Shown: in pieces, positions 48,816-56,927 of the stretch | Layout: each line of letters starts with the position of its first letter | Numbering within the stretch: position 1 is the stretch's first letter | Assembly: GCA_035606665.1 (NCBI GenBank) | Contig: DATNEY010000005.1 | Location: forward strand, 62,001-126,000 | From: DASUGC01 sp035606665 | Lineage (GTDB): Bacteria > Acidobacteriota > Vicinamibacteria > Vicinamibacterales > SCN-69-37 | Length of the DNA: 64,000 bases | Direction of reading: 5' to 3' | Notes under the pieces: generated by a model | Databases searched by the model: none | Seen by the model: only the letters and a program-made list of their open reading frames with translations | What the model was told of the DNA's origin: nothing | Program-made: the position numbers and the translations under genes

Positions 48816-49070
48816 ATGGCAGCACAAAACGATAGGACTCGGCAGTGGGCTCGGATCGGGGCGGCAACGCGGTTACGTGAAATCGACGGCGAGCGCCAAG
48901 CCATCCTCAAGGAGTTTCCGGAGCTGAAGTGGGCCAAGAACGGCGCCACGTTCGGTGGCCCGCGCCGGAAGCTGACGGCCGATGCGCGGAAGAAGCTGAG
49001 CGCCGGTATGCGGAAGTACTGGGCTCGGCGTAAGGCGGCCGCGGCGGCCAAGAGCGCCGGAAAGAACTAG
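48816..49070 (+). CDS. Small basic protein, ARxRLRxL...EFPxL family (copy 2)
   Basis: 84 residues. The N-terminal helix (RQWARIGAATRLREIDGERQ, AILKEFPEL) is paralogous to the 68-residue protein at 42229. It is followed by GGPRRKLTADARKKLSAGMR and KYWARRKAAAA, an AT-hook-like, Lys/Arg-rich tail that fits nucleic-acid binding. It begins at ATG 48816, downstream of the TACGTA array. Its TAG stop shares the four bases CTAG with the stop of the opposite GNAT gene. Confidence 0.78.
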   Translation: MAAQNDRTRQWARIGAATRLREIDGERQAILKEFPELKWAKNGATFGGPRRKLTADARKKLSAGMRKYWARRKAAAAAKSAGKN

Positions 49071-49621
49071 GCGGCCGGTCCGCGACCGGCCAGCCACGCG
49101 GCGGCGTCGCGCTCGAACCAGGCCATTGGGCCTTCAGCAGCGTAGGCGGGGTGCGGAAACGCACGCTCGCCGCGCCGCTCGAGACCTATTTTCTCCAAGA
49201 CACGCTGCGAGGCCAGGTTCCGAAGACTCGCCATCCCAACTATGCGCGGCAGTCCCAGAGTGACGAAGCCGTGGTGCAGTACCGCCGTCGCCATCTCGGT
49301 TCCATAGCCCTTCCCCCATGCTGCCTCGAGCAGCACGAAGCCCACCTGAATGATCGTCTCACCCTGAATGTTGTTGAGTAGGTGGAAACCGATGCTCTGG
49401 CCGGTCGCGCGTTCGACGGTCATCCATATGCCGAGGCCGGGATTGGCGTCGTAGTAGTCGAGAATCCGGGCGGCCAGCATTCGATCGACTGCTTCGGCCG
49501 TCTGCGTCCCACCCAGATAGCGCGTCACCGACGGATCCGCGTAGAGCGCAACGAGCCACTCTCGATCTCCAGGCGTGAAACGCCGCAGCCCCAGCCGATC
49601 CGTCTCGAGCCAGAACGCCAT
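49067..49621 (-). CDS. GNAT-family N-acetyltransferase (RimJ-like)
   Basis: 184 residues. It begins MAFWLETDRLGLRRFTPGD, the usual start of RimJ/RimL-type GNAT proteins. The acetyl-CoA site is seen in EAAWGKGYGTEMATAVLHHG (Q/R-x2-G-x-G/A motif as WGKGYGTE) and the C-terminal GMASLRNLASQRVLEKIGLE. It would acetylate an amine of a protein or small molecule. It starts at ATG 49621, 14 bases downstream of the rhodanese stop codon, so it may be cotranscribed with that gene. It is convergent with the small basic protein gene, sharing CTAG. Confidence 0.88.
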   Translation of the reverse strand: MAFWLETDRLGLRRFTPGDREWLVALYADPSVTRYLGGTQTAEAVDRMLAARILDYYDANPGLGIWMTVERATGQSIGFHLLNNIQGETIIQVGFVLLEAAWGKGYGTEMATAVLHHGFVTLGLPRIVGMASLRNLASQRVLEKIGLERRGERAFPHPAYAAEGPMAWFERDAAAWLAGRGPAA

Positions 49622-49634
49622 TCGAACTTCGAAC

Positions 49635-50543
49635 TTATTTCTTAATGACCGGCAACTCAACTCGCCGTGACCAGTCCTCGAACGACCCGTCGTAGAGCAG
49701 CACCTTGAAGCCGAGCGTCCTTGCGGCAAACGCCACTGCCGTCGCCTGCTGGCCGATGTGGCAATACGTGACGAGCGTGTCACCGGGCTTTGCGCCGGCC
49801 GCCACGAACAACTGCGCCAGCGCATCCGCGGGCTTCAATTTCTGTTGGGCGTCGAGAGTCTCGGTGTACGGAACGTTCATGGCGCCCGCAATGTGGCCCG
49901 TACGGTGCGGACGGTCAGGGGATCCGCCAGTCTGAGCGCCGGTATAGAACGCCGGCAGCCGCCCATCGATCACGACAACACCTGGCTTCTCCAGTTGCGC
50001 CTTCACGAAATCCGCGTCCACGATCGTCGCCTGGATCCGGAGCGGTGACAGCTTGCCCGCCACGGCCGCCGGCATATCGGTCACGAGCGATCGGCCGTCC
50101 CTGACCCACGCCTCAACGCCGCCATCAAGCAGCGACACCTGCCGCCCCAGACCTGCATAGTCGAGCGTGTAAAGCACGCGCGTCGCCGACGCGATTCGAT
50201 CCCGCCCGTACGAAACCACGACGCGGGAATTGTCCGAGACGCCGATGGCCTCGAGCTTCGCGCGCAGATCGTCGGGCGCGGGCATCTGAAGGGTGAGCCC
50301 GGCCGGGCTGGTTGTATCCGACACCGCGATCTCATTCAGCGTGATGAACCGCGCGCCTGGGATGTGGCCCGCGTCGTACTCCGGCTTCACACCAAGATGA
50401 AGCAGGACGAGGTTAGAGTCCTTGAGGTGATCCGCCAGCCATGCGGCAGAGACGACGAGCGCCTCGCGCGGCGACTGCGCTGCCGCCGGCGCGAGGCTGA
50501 TGAGTACCAGAGAAAGGACGAAGGCGATGGTCTTGGTCCGCAT
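49635..50543 (-). CDS. Secreted rhodanese-type sulfurtransferase
   Basis: 302 residues with a signal peptide (IAFVLSLVLISLAPAAAQ) and two rhodanese domains (about 25-150 and 165-300). The active Cys lies in TYCHIGQQAT (about residue 258), with the partner motif AARTLGFKVLLYDGSFEDW after it. Two-domain rhodaneses move sulfane sulfur, for example from thiosulfate or mercaptopyruvate. TAGAAT ends 6 bases before the ATG at 50543 and overlaps the stop of the upstream OmpH gene, so a leaderless transcript may start here. Confidence 0.9.
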   Translation of the reverse strand: MRTKTIAFVLSLVLISLAPAAAQSPREALVVSAAWLADHLKDSNLVLLHLGVKPEYDAGHIPGARFITLNEIAVSDTTSPAGLTLQMPAPDDLRAKLEAIGVSDNSRVVVSYGRDRIASATRVLYTLDYAGLGRQVSLLDGGVEAWVRDGRSLVTDMPAAVAGKLSPLRIQATIVDADFVKAQLEKPGVVVIDGRLPAFYTGAQTGGSPDRPHRTGHIAGAMNVPYTETLDAQQKLKPADALAQLFVAAGAKPGDTLVTYCHIGQQATAVAFAARTLGFKVLLYDGSFEDWSRRVELPVIKK

Positions 50544-50552
50544 GCCACCATT

Positions 50553-51164
50553 CTAGGGTCGTTTGGCGGCGTTCAGGCGCTTCACCACTTCTGCCGAGAG
50601 ATCGAGACCCGGCTCCACTGAGAGCAACGACAGTCCACCTGGATCGGCCTGAATGGCCAGAATGGCGTCGAGCTTCTTCTCGACTCGCAGGGCGTTGATC
50701 ACAGGCAGAATTAGCCTCTCGAAATCCGCCAGCACATCCTGCTGCGCTTGCTCGCTCAGGACCTGGGCCTCCTGCTGCGCGAACTGGGCTTCTCGCTGCA
50801 AGCGCGCGAGGTCCTGGTTCCACTGCTTCAACACGCCGTCGGCGACGACAGAGCGCTGCGACTGAATCTTCTCCGTCAGTCCCTGGATTTCCTTGTTGCG
50901 AGCCGAGAGCCCGGCGAAAAGTTTGTCATTCAACACCCGCCAGCGTTCCTGCCCCTGCTGGCCGGGGTTGGACTCGGAGAAGACCACCTGGAGATTCACG
51001 AACCCGATTCGGGCGCCGACAGGAATGGGCGCCGTTGCTGGTGCCGTCTGCGGCTGGCCCGGCGCCGAAGGCTGGGCTACACCCTGAGCAAGGGCGGGCA
51101 CAACTGCCGCGCCGATTACGAAGACGAGTAGGACAACCACTCTCAAATGACGGGCGTACAACAT
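50553..51164 (-). CDS. OmpH/Skp-family periplasmic chaperone
   Basis: 203 residues with a signal peptide (RVVVLLVFVIGAAVVPALAQ). The mature protein begins with a short beta strand (ARIGFVNLQVVFSESNPGQQ), followed by a long coiled coil (about 75-150: NKEIQGLTEKIQSQRSVVAD, WNQDLARLQREAQFAQQEAQ), then LDAILAIQADPGGLSLLSVE. This is the Skp fold, trimeric chaperones that escort outer-membrane proteins. ATG 51164 has AGGAGGG. A leader hairpin (51178-51230) ends right at the ribosome site. Confidence 0.88.
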   Translation of the reverse strand: MLYARHLRVVVLLVFVIGAAVVPALAQGVAQPSAPGQPQTAPATAPIPVGARIGFVNLQVVFSESNPGQQGQERWRVLNDKLFAGLSARNKEIQGLTEKIQSQRSVVADGVLKQWNQDLARLQREAQFAQQEAQVLSEQAQQDVLADFERLILPVINALRVEKKLDAILAIQADPGGLSLLSVEPGLDLSAEVVKRLNAAKRP

Positions 51165-51177
51165 CCGATAACCCTCC

Positions 51178-51230
51178 TGACAGTTTCGGAGCCTGTCCAC
51201 CGGAGCCTTTGCCGAAGGTGGAAACTGTCA
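51178..51230 (-). promoter_or_regulatory. Leader hairpin adjoining the OmpH ribosome site
   Basis: TGACAGTTTC (51178-51187) is perfectly repeated in reverse at 51221-51230, with inner CCACC / GGTGG pairing in the 33-base loop. In the leftward mRNA the stem ends exactly where AGGAGGG begins. It could modulate translation of the chaperone (temperature- or protein-dependent), or be a promoter dyad. Confidence 0.6.
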
Positions 51231-51324
51231 TCGCTTTGGACGTCCCCGAATTCGAGGGGGCCGGGTTTTCACAATTCTTCTGTTAACGCCAACAAATCAC
51301 TGGCGTAAAGCGTCTAAGGGGCGG

Positions 51325-52431
51325 ATGCGACCAAGACTGATTCGACTATTCGTGACGATGAGTGTGTGTGCCGCTGGGGCTATTGCCCTGACAATCGGCG
51401 CGGGTGCCGCGCCGCAGGCGGGTCAAGCGCCGCCACCGGCGGGCCAGGGCGCGCCGCCGCCTGCTGGTCAGGCAGGCGTTCCGCCGCCGGGCCAGGGGCG
51501 CGCAGGCGCACCGCCGGCTCAGCCCCCGGCTCCGCCGCCAAGCCTGGCCGCGCTCGAGCGCGCGGCGACAATTCTTGGAGAGGCGCGCAAAGCGATGGGC
51601 GGCCCGGCCCTCGAGGGCGTGAAGACGCTCACCGCGGCGGGCCGAACCAAGCGCGTGCGCGGCAACAACCTCGTGCCGATCGAGTTCGAGCTGGGCATCG
51701 AGCTGCCGGACAAGTACTTTCGCAAGGACGAATTCCCCGCCGAGGAAACCGATCCGACGTCGCTCGGTTTCAACGGAGACGGTTTGATTCAGATGCCGGC
51801 GCCTGTGGCGCCGCCTGCGCGGGCCGGCGGTCCTCCCCCGCCGACGCCCGCGCAGTTGGAGGCGCAGCGCAAAGCGCGCGTCACCGGTGTCAAACAGGAC
51901 TTTGTGAGGTTCGCTCTCGGCATGTTTGCCAGGTCGTTCGAGACCTATCCGCTGACGTTCGCATTCGCGGCACAGGCGGAAGCGCCGCAGGGCAAGGCGG
52001 ACGTGCTCGACGTCACCGGTGCGACCAATTTCAAGCTGCGGTTCCTGATTCACAGCGAGACGCACCTCCCGATCATGGTGAGCTGGCAGCTGCCGCCGAC
52101 GAGCGTGCTGCTGCGCGCACCGGGACAGCCGCCGCCGGCCACCGTTCCGCCGGGTGCGGTCTTCGTTGACGTGCCGGCCCCGCCGGCGGCAAGCGCTACA
52201 CAGGAAGAAAAGGACGCGTACGCGAAGAACGTGCAGGGCCTGCAGGCCAAGGCGCGTCAAACGCCCGTGGAGCACCGGATTTATTTCGCAGACTATCGCG
52301 ATGTGAGCGGCGTCAAACTGCCGTTCCGTCTGCGTCGTGCCATCGGATCGGACACAACGGAAGAGACGACCTTCGACAGGTATCAGGTAAACGGAAAAAT
52401 CGACCCGCGGCGTTTTCAAGTCGTGAAGTAA
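51325..52431 (+). CDS. Secreted protein with Pro/Ala/Gly-rich N-terminus, unknown function
   Basis: 368 residues. A signal peptide is followed by a Pro/Ala/Gly/Gln-rich stretch (about 28-75). The remainder (80-368) has alternating strands (LEGVKTLTAAGRTKRVRGNN, FELGIELPDKYFRKDEFP, GATNFKLRFLIHSETHLPIM, YRDVSGVKLPFRLRRAI) reminiscent of LolA/LppX-type lipid-binding half-barrels, but no named family is certain. It lies 20 bases before the TonB-dependent receptor, with the same orientation, and is probably cotranscribed. It could process or hold what the receptor imports. Confidence 0.65.
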   Translation: MRPRLIRLFVTMSVCAAGAIALTIGAGAAPQAGQAPPPAGQGAPPPAGQAGVPPPGQGRAGAPPAQPPAPPPSLAALERAATILGEARKAMGGPALEGVKTLTAAGRTKRVRGNNLVPIEFELGIELPDKYFRKDEFPAEETDPTSLGFNGDGLIQMPAPVAPPARAGGPPPPTPAQLEAQRKARVTGVKQDFVRFALGMFARSFETYPLTFAFAAQAEAPQGKADVLDVTGATNFKLRFLIHSETHLPIMVSWQLPPTSVLLRAPGQPPPATVPPGAVFVDVPAPPAASATQEEKDAYAKNVQGLQAKARQTPVEHRIYFADYRDVSGVKLPFRLRRAIGSDTTEETTFDRYQVNGKIDPRRFQVVK

Positions 52432-52451
52432 CCAAGCGGAGAGGATTGCAC

Positions 52452-55163
52452 ATGCGTGCCAAGTTGACCGTGGTGTGTACTGCCGTCGCCCTTGCCCTCG
52501 CTGGCCTCGTGCCGGCGATGGCGTTCGCACAAACAGCACCTCAGACACCCGTCGCGAAGCTCATCGTCACCGTCGTCGATCCGACGGGCGCGGTGCTGCC
52601 GAAGGCGACCGTGACGGTTGTCGGCCTCGAGCCGGCGACGAAGGCCGCAACGCTGGATCCACTCAAGGCCGACGACAAAGGTCAGGCAACGGTCGACAAA
52701 CTCGTGCCGGGACGCTACACGATTCGAGCCGAGTTCCCGGGCTTCACGACCACGGACCTCAAAGAAGTGCGCCTCCGGGCCGGCGAGAACAAACAGGTCG
52801 TGATCCTGCCGCTCAAAGGCATGTCCGAGGGCGTGGTCGTCGGACGCGATGCGCGTGATGTCGCGACGGATCGGACGATGACATTCGGATCGGTGCTTAC
52901 GCGAGAACAGATTCAGGCCCTGTCGGACGATCCGGAAGAAATGCGCCGGCAGCTTCAGGAGATGGCCGGGCCGGACGCGGTGATCAAGGTGGACAGCTTC
53001 GAGGGCCAGCAGCTGCCGCCGAAGGCGCAGATCAAGTCGATCCGCATTTCCCGCGATCAGTTCGCGGCCGAGAACCACAGTGCGTTCTCCTCAATCGACA
53101 TCATCACGCAGCCCGGCATCGGCCCGATGCGGTACAGCCTGGGCGGCAATTTCTACGACAGCAGCCTGGACGGGAAGAACCCACTGGTAGGGGCGAAGGG
53201 CCCCGCCCAGAGACGCGGCGGCAATGGAAGCATCGGGGGCACGCTGATCAAGGACAAGGCCGACTTCTCCATCTCGGTGTTCGGCAGCAACGACTGGAGG
53301 ACGCCGGTACAGATTGCCACCAGCCCGACGGGCCAGGAGATCAGGCGCAACCTGGACATCAGGACGCCGCTCATGAACACGAACGTAAGCGCTCTGCTCA
53401 ACTATGCGCTCACGAAGGATCAGACGATCCGCTTCGGCATCAACGGCGGCCAGTTCGACATGAAGAATCAAGGCATCGGCCAGTTCGACTACATCGAGCG
53501 TGCCTTTTCCCAGGAGCAGACAAACTGGGGAGTTCGTTTTCAGGAAAGCGGCCCGCTGGGCAGGCGCTTCGTGACCAACACGCGCTTTCAGATGAATGTG
53601 GGCCGGAGTACCACCAAGACCGTCACCGAAGCGCCGACCATCGTGGTGCAGGAGGCGTTCACGAGCGGCGGCGCGCAGCGGAAGGGCGGCAGTGAGAACA
53701 AGTCGTTCACGTTCCAGCAGGATCTCGACTACGTCCGGGGCCTGCACTCGTGGCGAAGCGGCGTCATGCTCGACGGCGGCTTCACGGGAACGAGCTTGTC
53801 GACGAACTACCTGGGCACCTATACGTTCGAGAGTCTGGATGCGTACCAGCAAGGCCGCCCGCGCAGCTATTCGCGGCGTATTGGCGACCCGACGATCGAG
53901 TACTGGAACCTCCAGACGGCGTTCTATGTCCAGGACGACTGGCGGCCGCGCAAGAACATCTCCGTCAGCCTCGGCATGCGCTACGAGACGCAGATGCGCG
54001 TACAGGATCGCAACAACTTCGCACCACGCGCGGGCTTCACATGGTCGCCGCTCAAGAGCGGGCGCATCAGCGTCCGCGGCAGCGTTGGCGTCTTCTACGA
54101 CTGGTTCCCGATGAACACATACGGGCAGGTGCTCCAGACGGACGGCACGCGCCAGCGGGACATCAACATCGCCAACCCGACCTATCCGGATCCAGGTCCG
54201 CTTGCCGCGGCATCGACGCCCACCAATCGGTATCTCCTCGAGGACAGCCGAAGGATGCCGATGACGAAGCGGGCGAGCTTCGGCATGTCCGGCTCAATCA
54301 AGCGACTGTCACTTGGTACAACCTACAGCTACAACCGGTCCTCGAATGTGCTGGTCGGCCAGAATCTGAATGCGCCCGTGAACGGCGTGCGGCCGGATCC
54401 GAACTTCGCCAACGTAATCCGCGCAGTGGGTCTCGGAGAGAGGATCTCGCACAACGTGAACGGCAACATCAACGTGAGCCTCTCACCCGGCGCCACCGGA
54501 CCGATCGGACCGGCGCCTGCCACCCAGAAGTTCTTCAGCCTGCGTCGTGGGCTGAACGTGGGCACCTCTTTCGGCATCAACAAGAGCCGCGCCAATACCG
54601 AGGGATCGTTCAGCGTTCCCGCCACCGGCGACTTGTCCAAGGAATGGGGCCGTAACGGCGGTCTGTGGAACGCGTACGTGTTCATCAGCTCGCAGATGAT
54701 CAAGAACCTCAGCATCAGCATGAATCTGTCCGCGAATGCGGGCTACTACTACACCATCCGGACGGGCAAGGACGACAACGGCGATCTGATCTTCAACGAC
54801 CGGCCGGCCGGCGTCGGCCGAAACACCGAGCAGGCCCCGGTGACCTGGTTCAACTCGATGAGCGTCAGCTACAGCATTGGATTCGGCAAGCAGGCGTCCG
54901 GGTCAGGCGGGTTTCCCGCGGGCCTCCCCATGATCATCGAAGGCGGTGGCCGGATCGCGGTGCCGGTTGGCGCCGCGCCAGGATTGGCCGGTGCTCCGAG
55001 TGCTCCGCGCTATCGCCTCAATTTCCGCGTGTCCATCAACAATCCGACGAACACTCCCAATTACAGCGGCTACAGCGGCGTGATGACGTCGCCGTTCTTC
55101 AGGAAGCCGACGACGATCGACGGAGTTCGTCAGATCACGTTCAACATGGGACTTTCGTTCTAG
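52452..55163 (+). CDS. TonB-dependent receptor with CPR-like N-terminal domain
   Basis: 903 residues. Signal peptide (VVCTAVALALAGLVPAMAFAQ in part), a CPR-like plug extension (about 30-120, LIVTVVDPTGAVLPKATVTV, DDKGQATVDKLVPGRYTIRA), then plug and outer-membrane barrel. The barrel ends in strands with alternating aromatics and the C-terminal Phe of outer-membrane proteins (QITFNMGLSF). Internal motifs FYVQDDWRPRKNISVSLGMR and YETQMRV are typical of OmpA/SusC-like acidobacterial receptors. GGAGAGG precedes ATG 52452. The substrate is unknown; it needs a TonB system such as 6393-7112. Confidence 0.9.
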   Translation: MRAKLTVVCTAVALALAGLVPAMAFAQTAPQTPVAKLIVTVVDPTGAVLPKATVTVVGLEPATKAATLDPLKADDKGQATVDKLVPGRYTIRAEFPGFTTTDLKEVRLRAGENKQVVILPLKGMSEGVVVGRDARDVATDRTMTFGSVLTREQIQALSDDPEEMRRQLQEMAGPDAVIKVDSFEGQQLPPKAQIKSIRISRDQFAAENHSAFSSIDIITQPGIGPMRYSLGGNFYDSSLDGKNPLVGAKGPAQRRGGNGSIGGTLIKDKADFSISVFGSNDWRTPVQIATSPTGQEIRRNLDIRTPLMNTNVSALLNYALTKDQTIRFGINGGQFDMKNQGIGQFDYIERAFSQEQTNWGVRFQESGPLGRRFVTNTRFQMNVGRSTTKTVTEAPTIVVQEAFTSGGAQRKGGSENKSFTFQQDLDYVRGLHSWRSGVMLDGGFTGTSLSTNYLGTYTFESLDAYQQGRPRSYSRRIGDPTIEYWNLQTAFYVQDDWRPRKNISVSLGMRYETQMRVQDRNNFAPRAGFTWSPLKSGRISVRGSVGVFYDWFPMNTYGQVLQTDGTRQRDINIANPTYPDPGPLAAASTPTNRYLLEDSRRMPMTKRASFGMSGSIKRLSLGTTYSYNRSSNVLVGQNLNAPVNGVRPDPNFANVIRAVGLGERISHNVNGNINVSLSPGATGPIGPAPATQKFFSLRRGLNVGTSFGINKSRANTEGSFSVPATGDLSKEWGRNGGLWNAYVFISSQMIKNLSISMNLSANAGYYYTIRTGKDDNGDLIFNDRPAGVGRNTEQAPVTWFNSMSVSYSIGFGKQASGSGGFPAGLPMIIEGGGRIAVPVGAAPGLAGAPSAPRYRLNFRVSINNPTNTPNYSGYSGVMTSPFFRKPTTIDGVRQITFNMGLSF

Positions 55164-55171
55164 CTGCGCGG

Positions 55172-55196
55172 TTCAGGGTTCAGGGTTCAGGGTTCC
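55172..55196. repeat. Tandem GGGTTCA heptamers forming the end of a gene
   Basis: Three and a half copies of the heptamer lie between the convergent TonB receptor and CPR gene. Read leftward they give TGA every 7 bases, i.e. a stop in each frame, and they encode the last residues (LNPEP) of the CPR protein. Same unit as at 6255 and 20517. Confidence 0.8.
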
Positions 55197-56927
55197 GCCG
55201 ATGCGGAGACCCTGGACCTTCTGCTCTCCCTCGCCAATCGAAATCTTGATCGACGCGGGTACGAACTGCTCGAGGTACGTGGGTTCGTACTGCTGGGTTG
55301 CGTCGAGCTCCGTAAGCGCGCACAGGAAATACTCGCCAGGTGGAAGACCCGAAATGCGGTAGCTGCCGTCGATGCCGGCGCGAACGGGACGAGTGCGCCT
55401 GGAATTCCACGTCCAATGAGCGCGGTTTGTCGAATAGACCAGTACGTAGAACTGTGGCGCGGGGCGACCGGTCGCATCCAGCAGCTTTCCACTGAGAACA
55501 GCCGGCCGATCGGTGAATGTGACCACCAGGCCGCTCCCGTCCTCGCCAGCGCGGATCTCGAATGGCTCGTCGATAAGATCGCGGCTGTGGAACATCGCGG
55601 ATTTCGGAACCCACGCCGACGTCGCGGGTGAAGGCACAACGAGCCTGACCGTTCCTGGAATCACACCGGTGATGCGGAAACTACTGTCGGGATCGACTGT
55701 CGCCGTCATCCCTGGCGGGGAGTACGGCGCCGCGGCTTCAATCCGCGGCGCGAACGGCGTTCGGCTCTGCGGCGCGGGCGTGGTGCCCTCGAACACGAGG
55801 CGTCCGGACATCGTCAACGCGGGCTCGAGGAAGATCTGGATGTCGGTCCGATCCTCGCCGGCGAGCGTCACGTCGACACTTCCCCACATCTGCGGCGCCG
55901 GGACCGTCCGCGCCTGCAGCGTGTACGAACCAGGAGGCAACGCCGGAAGAAAGACCTGTCCCTGCGGTCCCGTCAGGTGAACGCCCATCGTGTACCTTCC
56001 GTCGAACGTTGCGCCCACGTCCTTCGGCAGCCGGAAGACACTGACGCTTGGCATCGGCCGGCCACCTGGCCCGAGGACGGTGGCAACGATCCGCGCTGTA
56101 GGAACGTGCTCGAGTCCGAAGTCCACGCCCGCGCGCTCCTCGCCTTTCTGCACCGTCACAACCGCTGCTGCGGACACGTCGACCGTTCCGGGGAAGTAGG
56201 TCGGCGCATCGGCAGTCGTTCTTCCGAGTGGCGGATCGGAAGTCGGACCCGGCGGCTGCGGACCTACCCCCGGGCTGCCGGAGACGAGCGCGGTCGCCCA
56301 TCGCAGTTCTTCGATAGTGGCCTGCCGGACACCGTCCCCCGCTGGGCGTTCGAGCAGCGATCGCGCCGCGACGACGTAGTCCCCGGGCGCGAGACCGTAG
56401 ATTCGGTACATGCCGCGGGCATCCGTTGTCGCCGTGACCTGGCCGGTGCTCGCCGGCCGGCGCCGCCGGGTGCCATTCACTGTCTGAATCTGAATGGCTT
56501 CGACGACGACCGATCGCAAACCCTGAAGGGCGGGCGTTGTCAGCCGTCCGGAGATGACAGCGCCACGCGTCAGAACGATCGGTTCAGCGCTGAACGACTG
56601 CCCATTCGCGATCGGAATCGGACTGCCGGGAAGCCCGAGGCCGGTGGCGCCATAGTTCGCCTGCACGTACGCGCCCTTCGTTGCGTTGAGCGTGTACAGC
56701 CCGGCTGGCAAATCAGCAAAAAGATACCGGCCCTTGTCGTCGCTAGACGTGACGCGCGAATCGCCGAACGCCGATCGGACCAGCGTCAGCGTGACGCGCC
56801 TCAGCGGCGTCTGTTCCGCGTCGGCGCCGAGCACGACTCCCGAAATGGAGCCCGTAGCGGTGGAAGACGCCTGGCCGGCCGGAAGAAGTGCGGCGGCAAC
56901 GACGAAGGCCTTCAGCGCGCGGATCAC
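55173..56927 (-). CDS. Secreted CPR-domain protein
   Basis: 584 residues with a signal peptide (LKAFVVAAALLPAGQASS). At least five CPR repeats: SISGVVLGADAEQTPLRRVT, SDDKGRYLFADLPAGLYTL, TTDARGMYRIYGLAPGDYVV, GPQGQVFLPALPPGSYTLQA, and GIDGSYRISGLPPGEYFLCA. It has no enzyme domain. GTG start at 56927 overlapping the stop of the upstream CPR gene (GTGA), so both are made together. Its last codons and stop lie in the GGGTTCA repeat. Confidence 0.85.
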   Translation of the reverse strand: MIRALKAFVVAAALLPAGQASSTATGSISGVVLGADAEQTPLRRVTLTLVRSAFGDSRVTSSDDKGRYLFADLPAGLYTLNATKGAYVQANYGATGLGLPGSPIPIANGQSFSAEPIVLTRGAVISGRLTTPALQGLRSVVVEAIQIQTVNGTRRRRPASTGQVTATTDARGMYRIYGLAPGDYVVAARSLLERPAGDGVRQATIEELRWATALVSGSPGVGPQPPGPTSDPPLGRTTADAPTYFPGTVDVSAAAVVTVQKGEERAGVDFGLEHVPTARIVATVLGPGGRPMPSVSVFRLPKDVGATFDGRYTMGVHLTGPQGQVFLPALPPGSYTLQARTVPAPQMWGSVDVTLAGEDRTDIQIFLEPALTMSGRLVFEGTTPAPQSRTPFAPRIEAAAPYSPPGMTATVDPDSSFRITGVIPGTVRLVVPSPATSAWVPKSAMFHSRDLIDEPFEIRAGEDGSGLVVTFTDRPAVLSGKLLDATGRPAPQFYVLVYSTNRAHWTWNSRRTRPVRAGIDGSYRISGLPPGEYFLCALTELDATQQYEPTYLEQFVPASIKISIGEGEQKVQGLRIGGTLNPEP

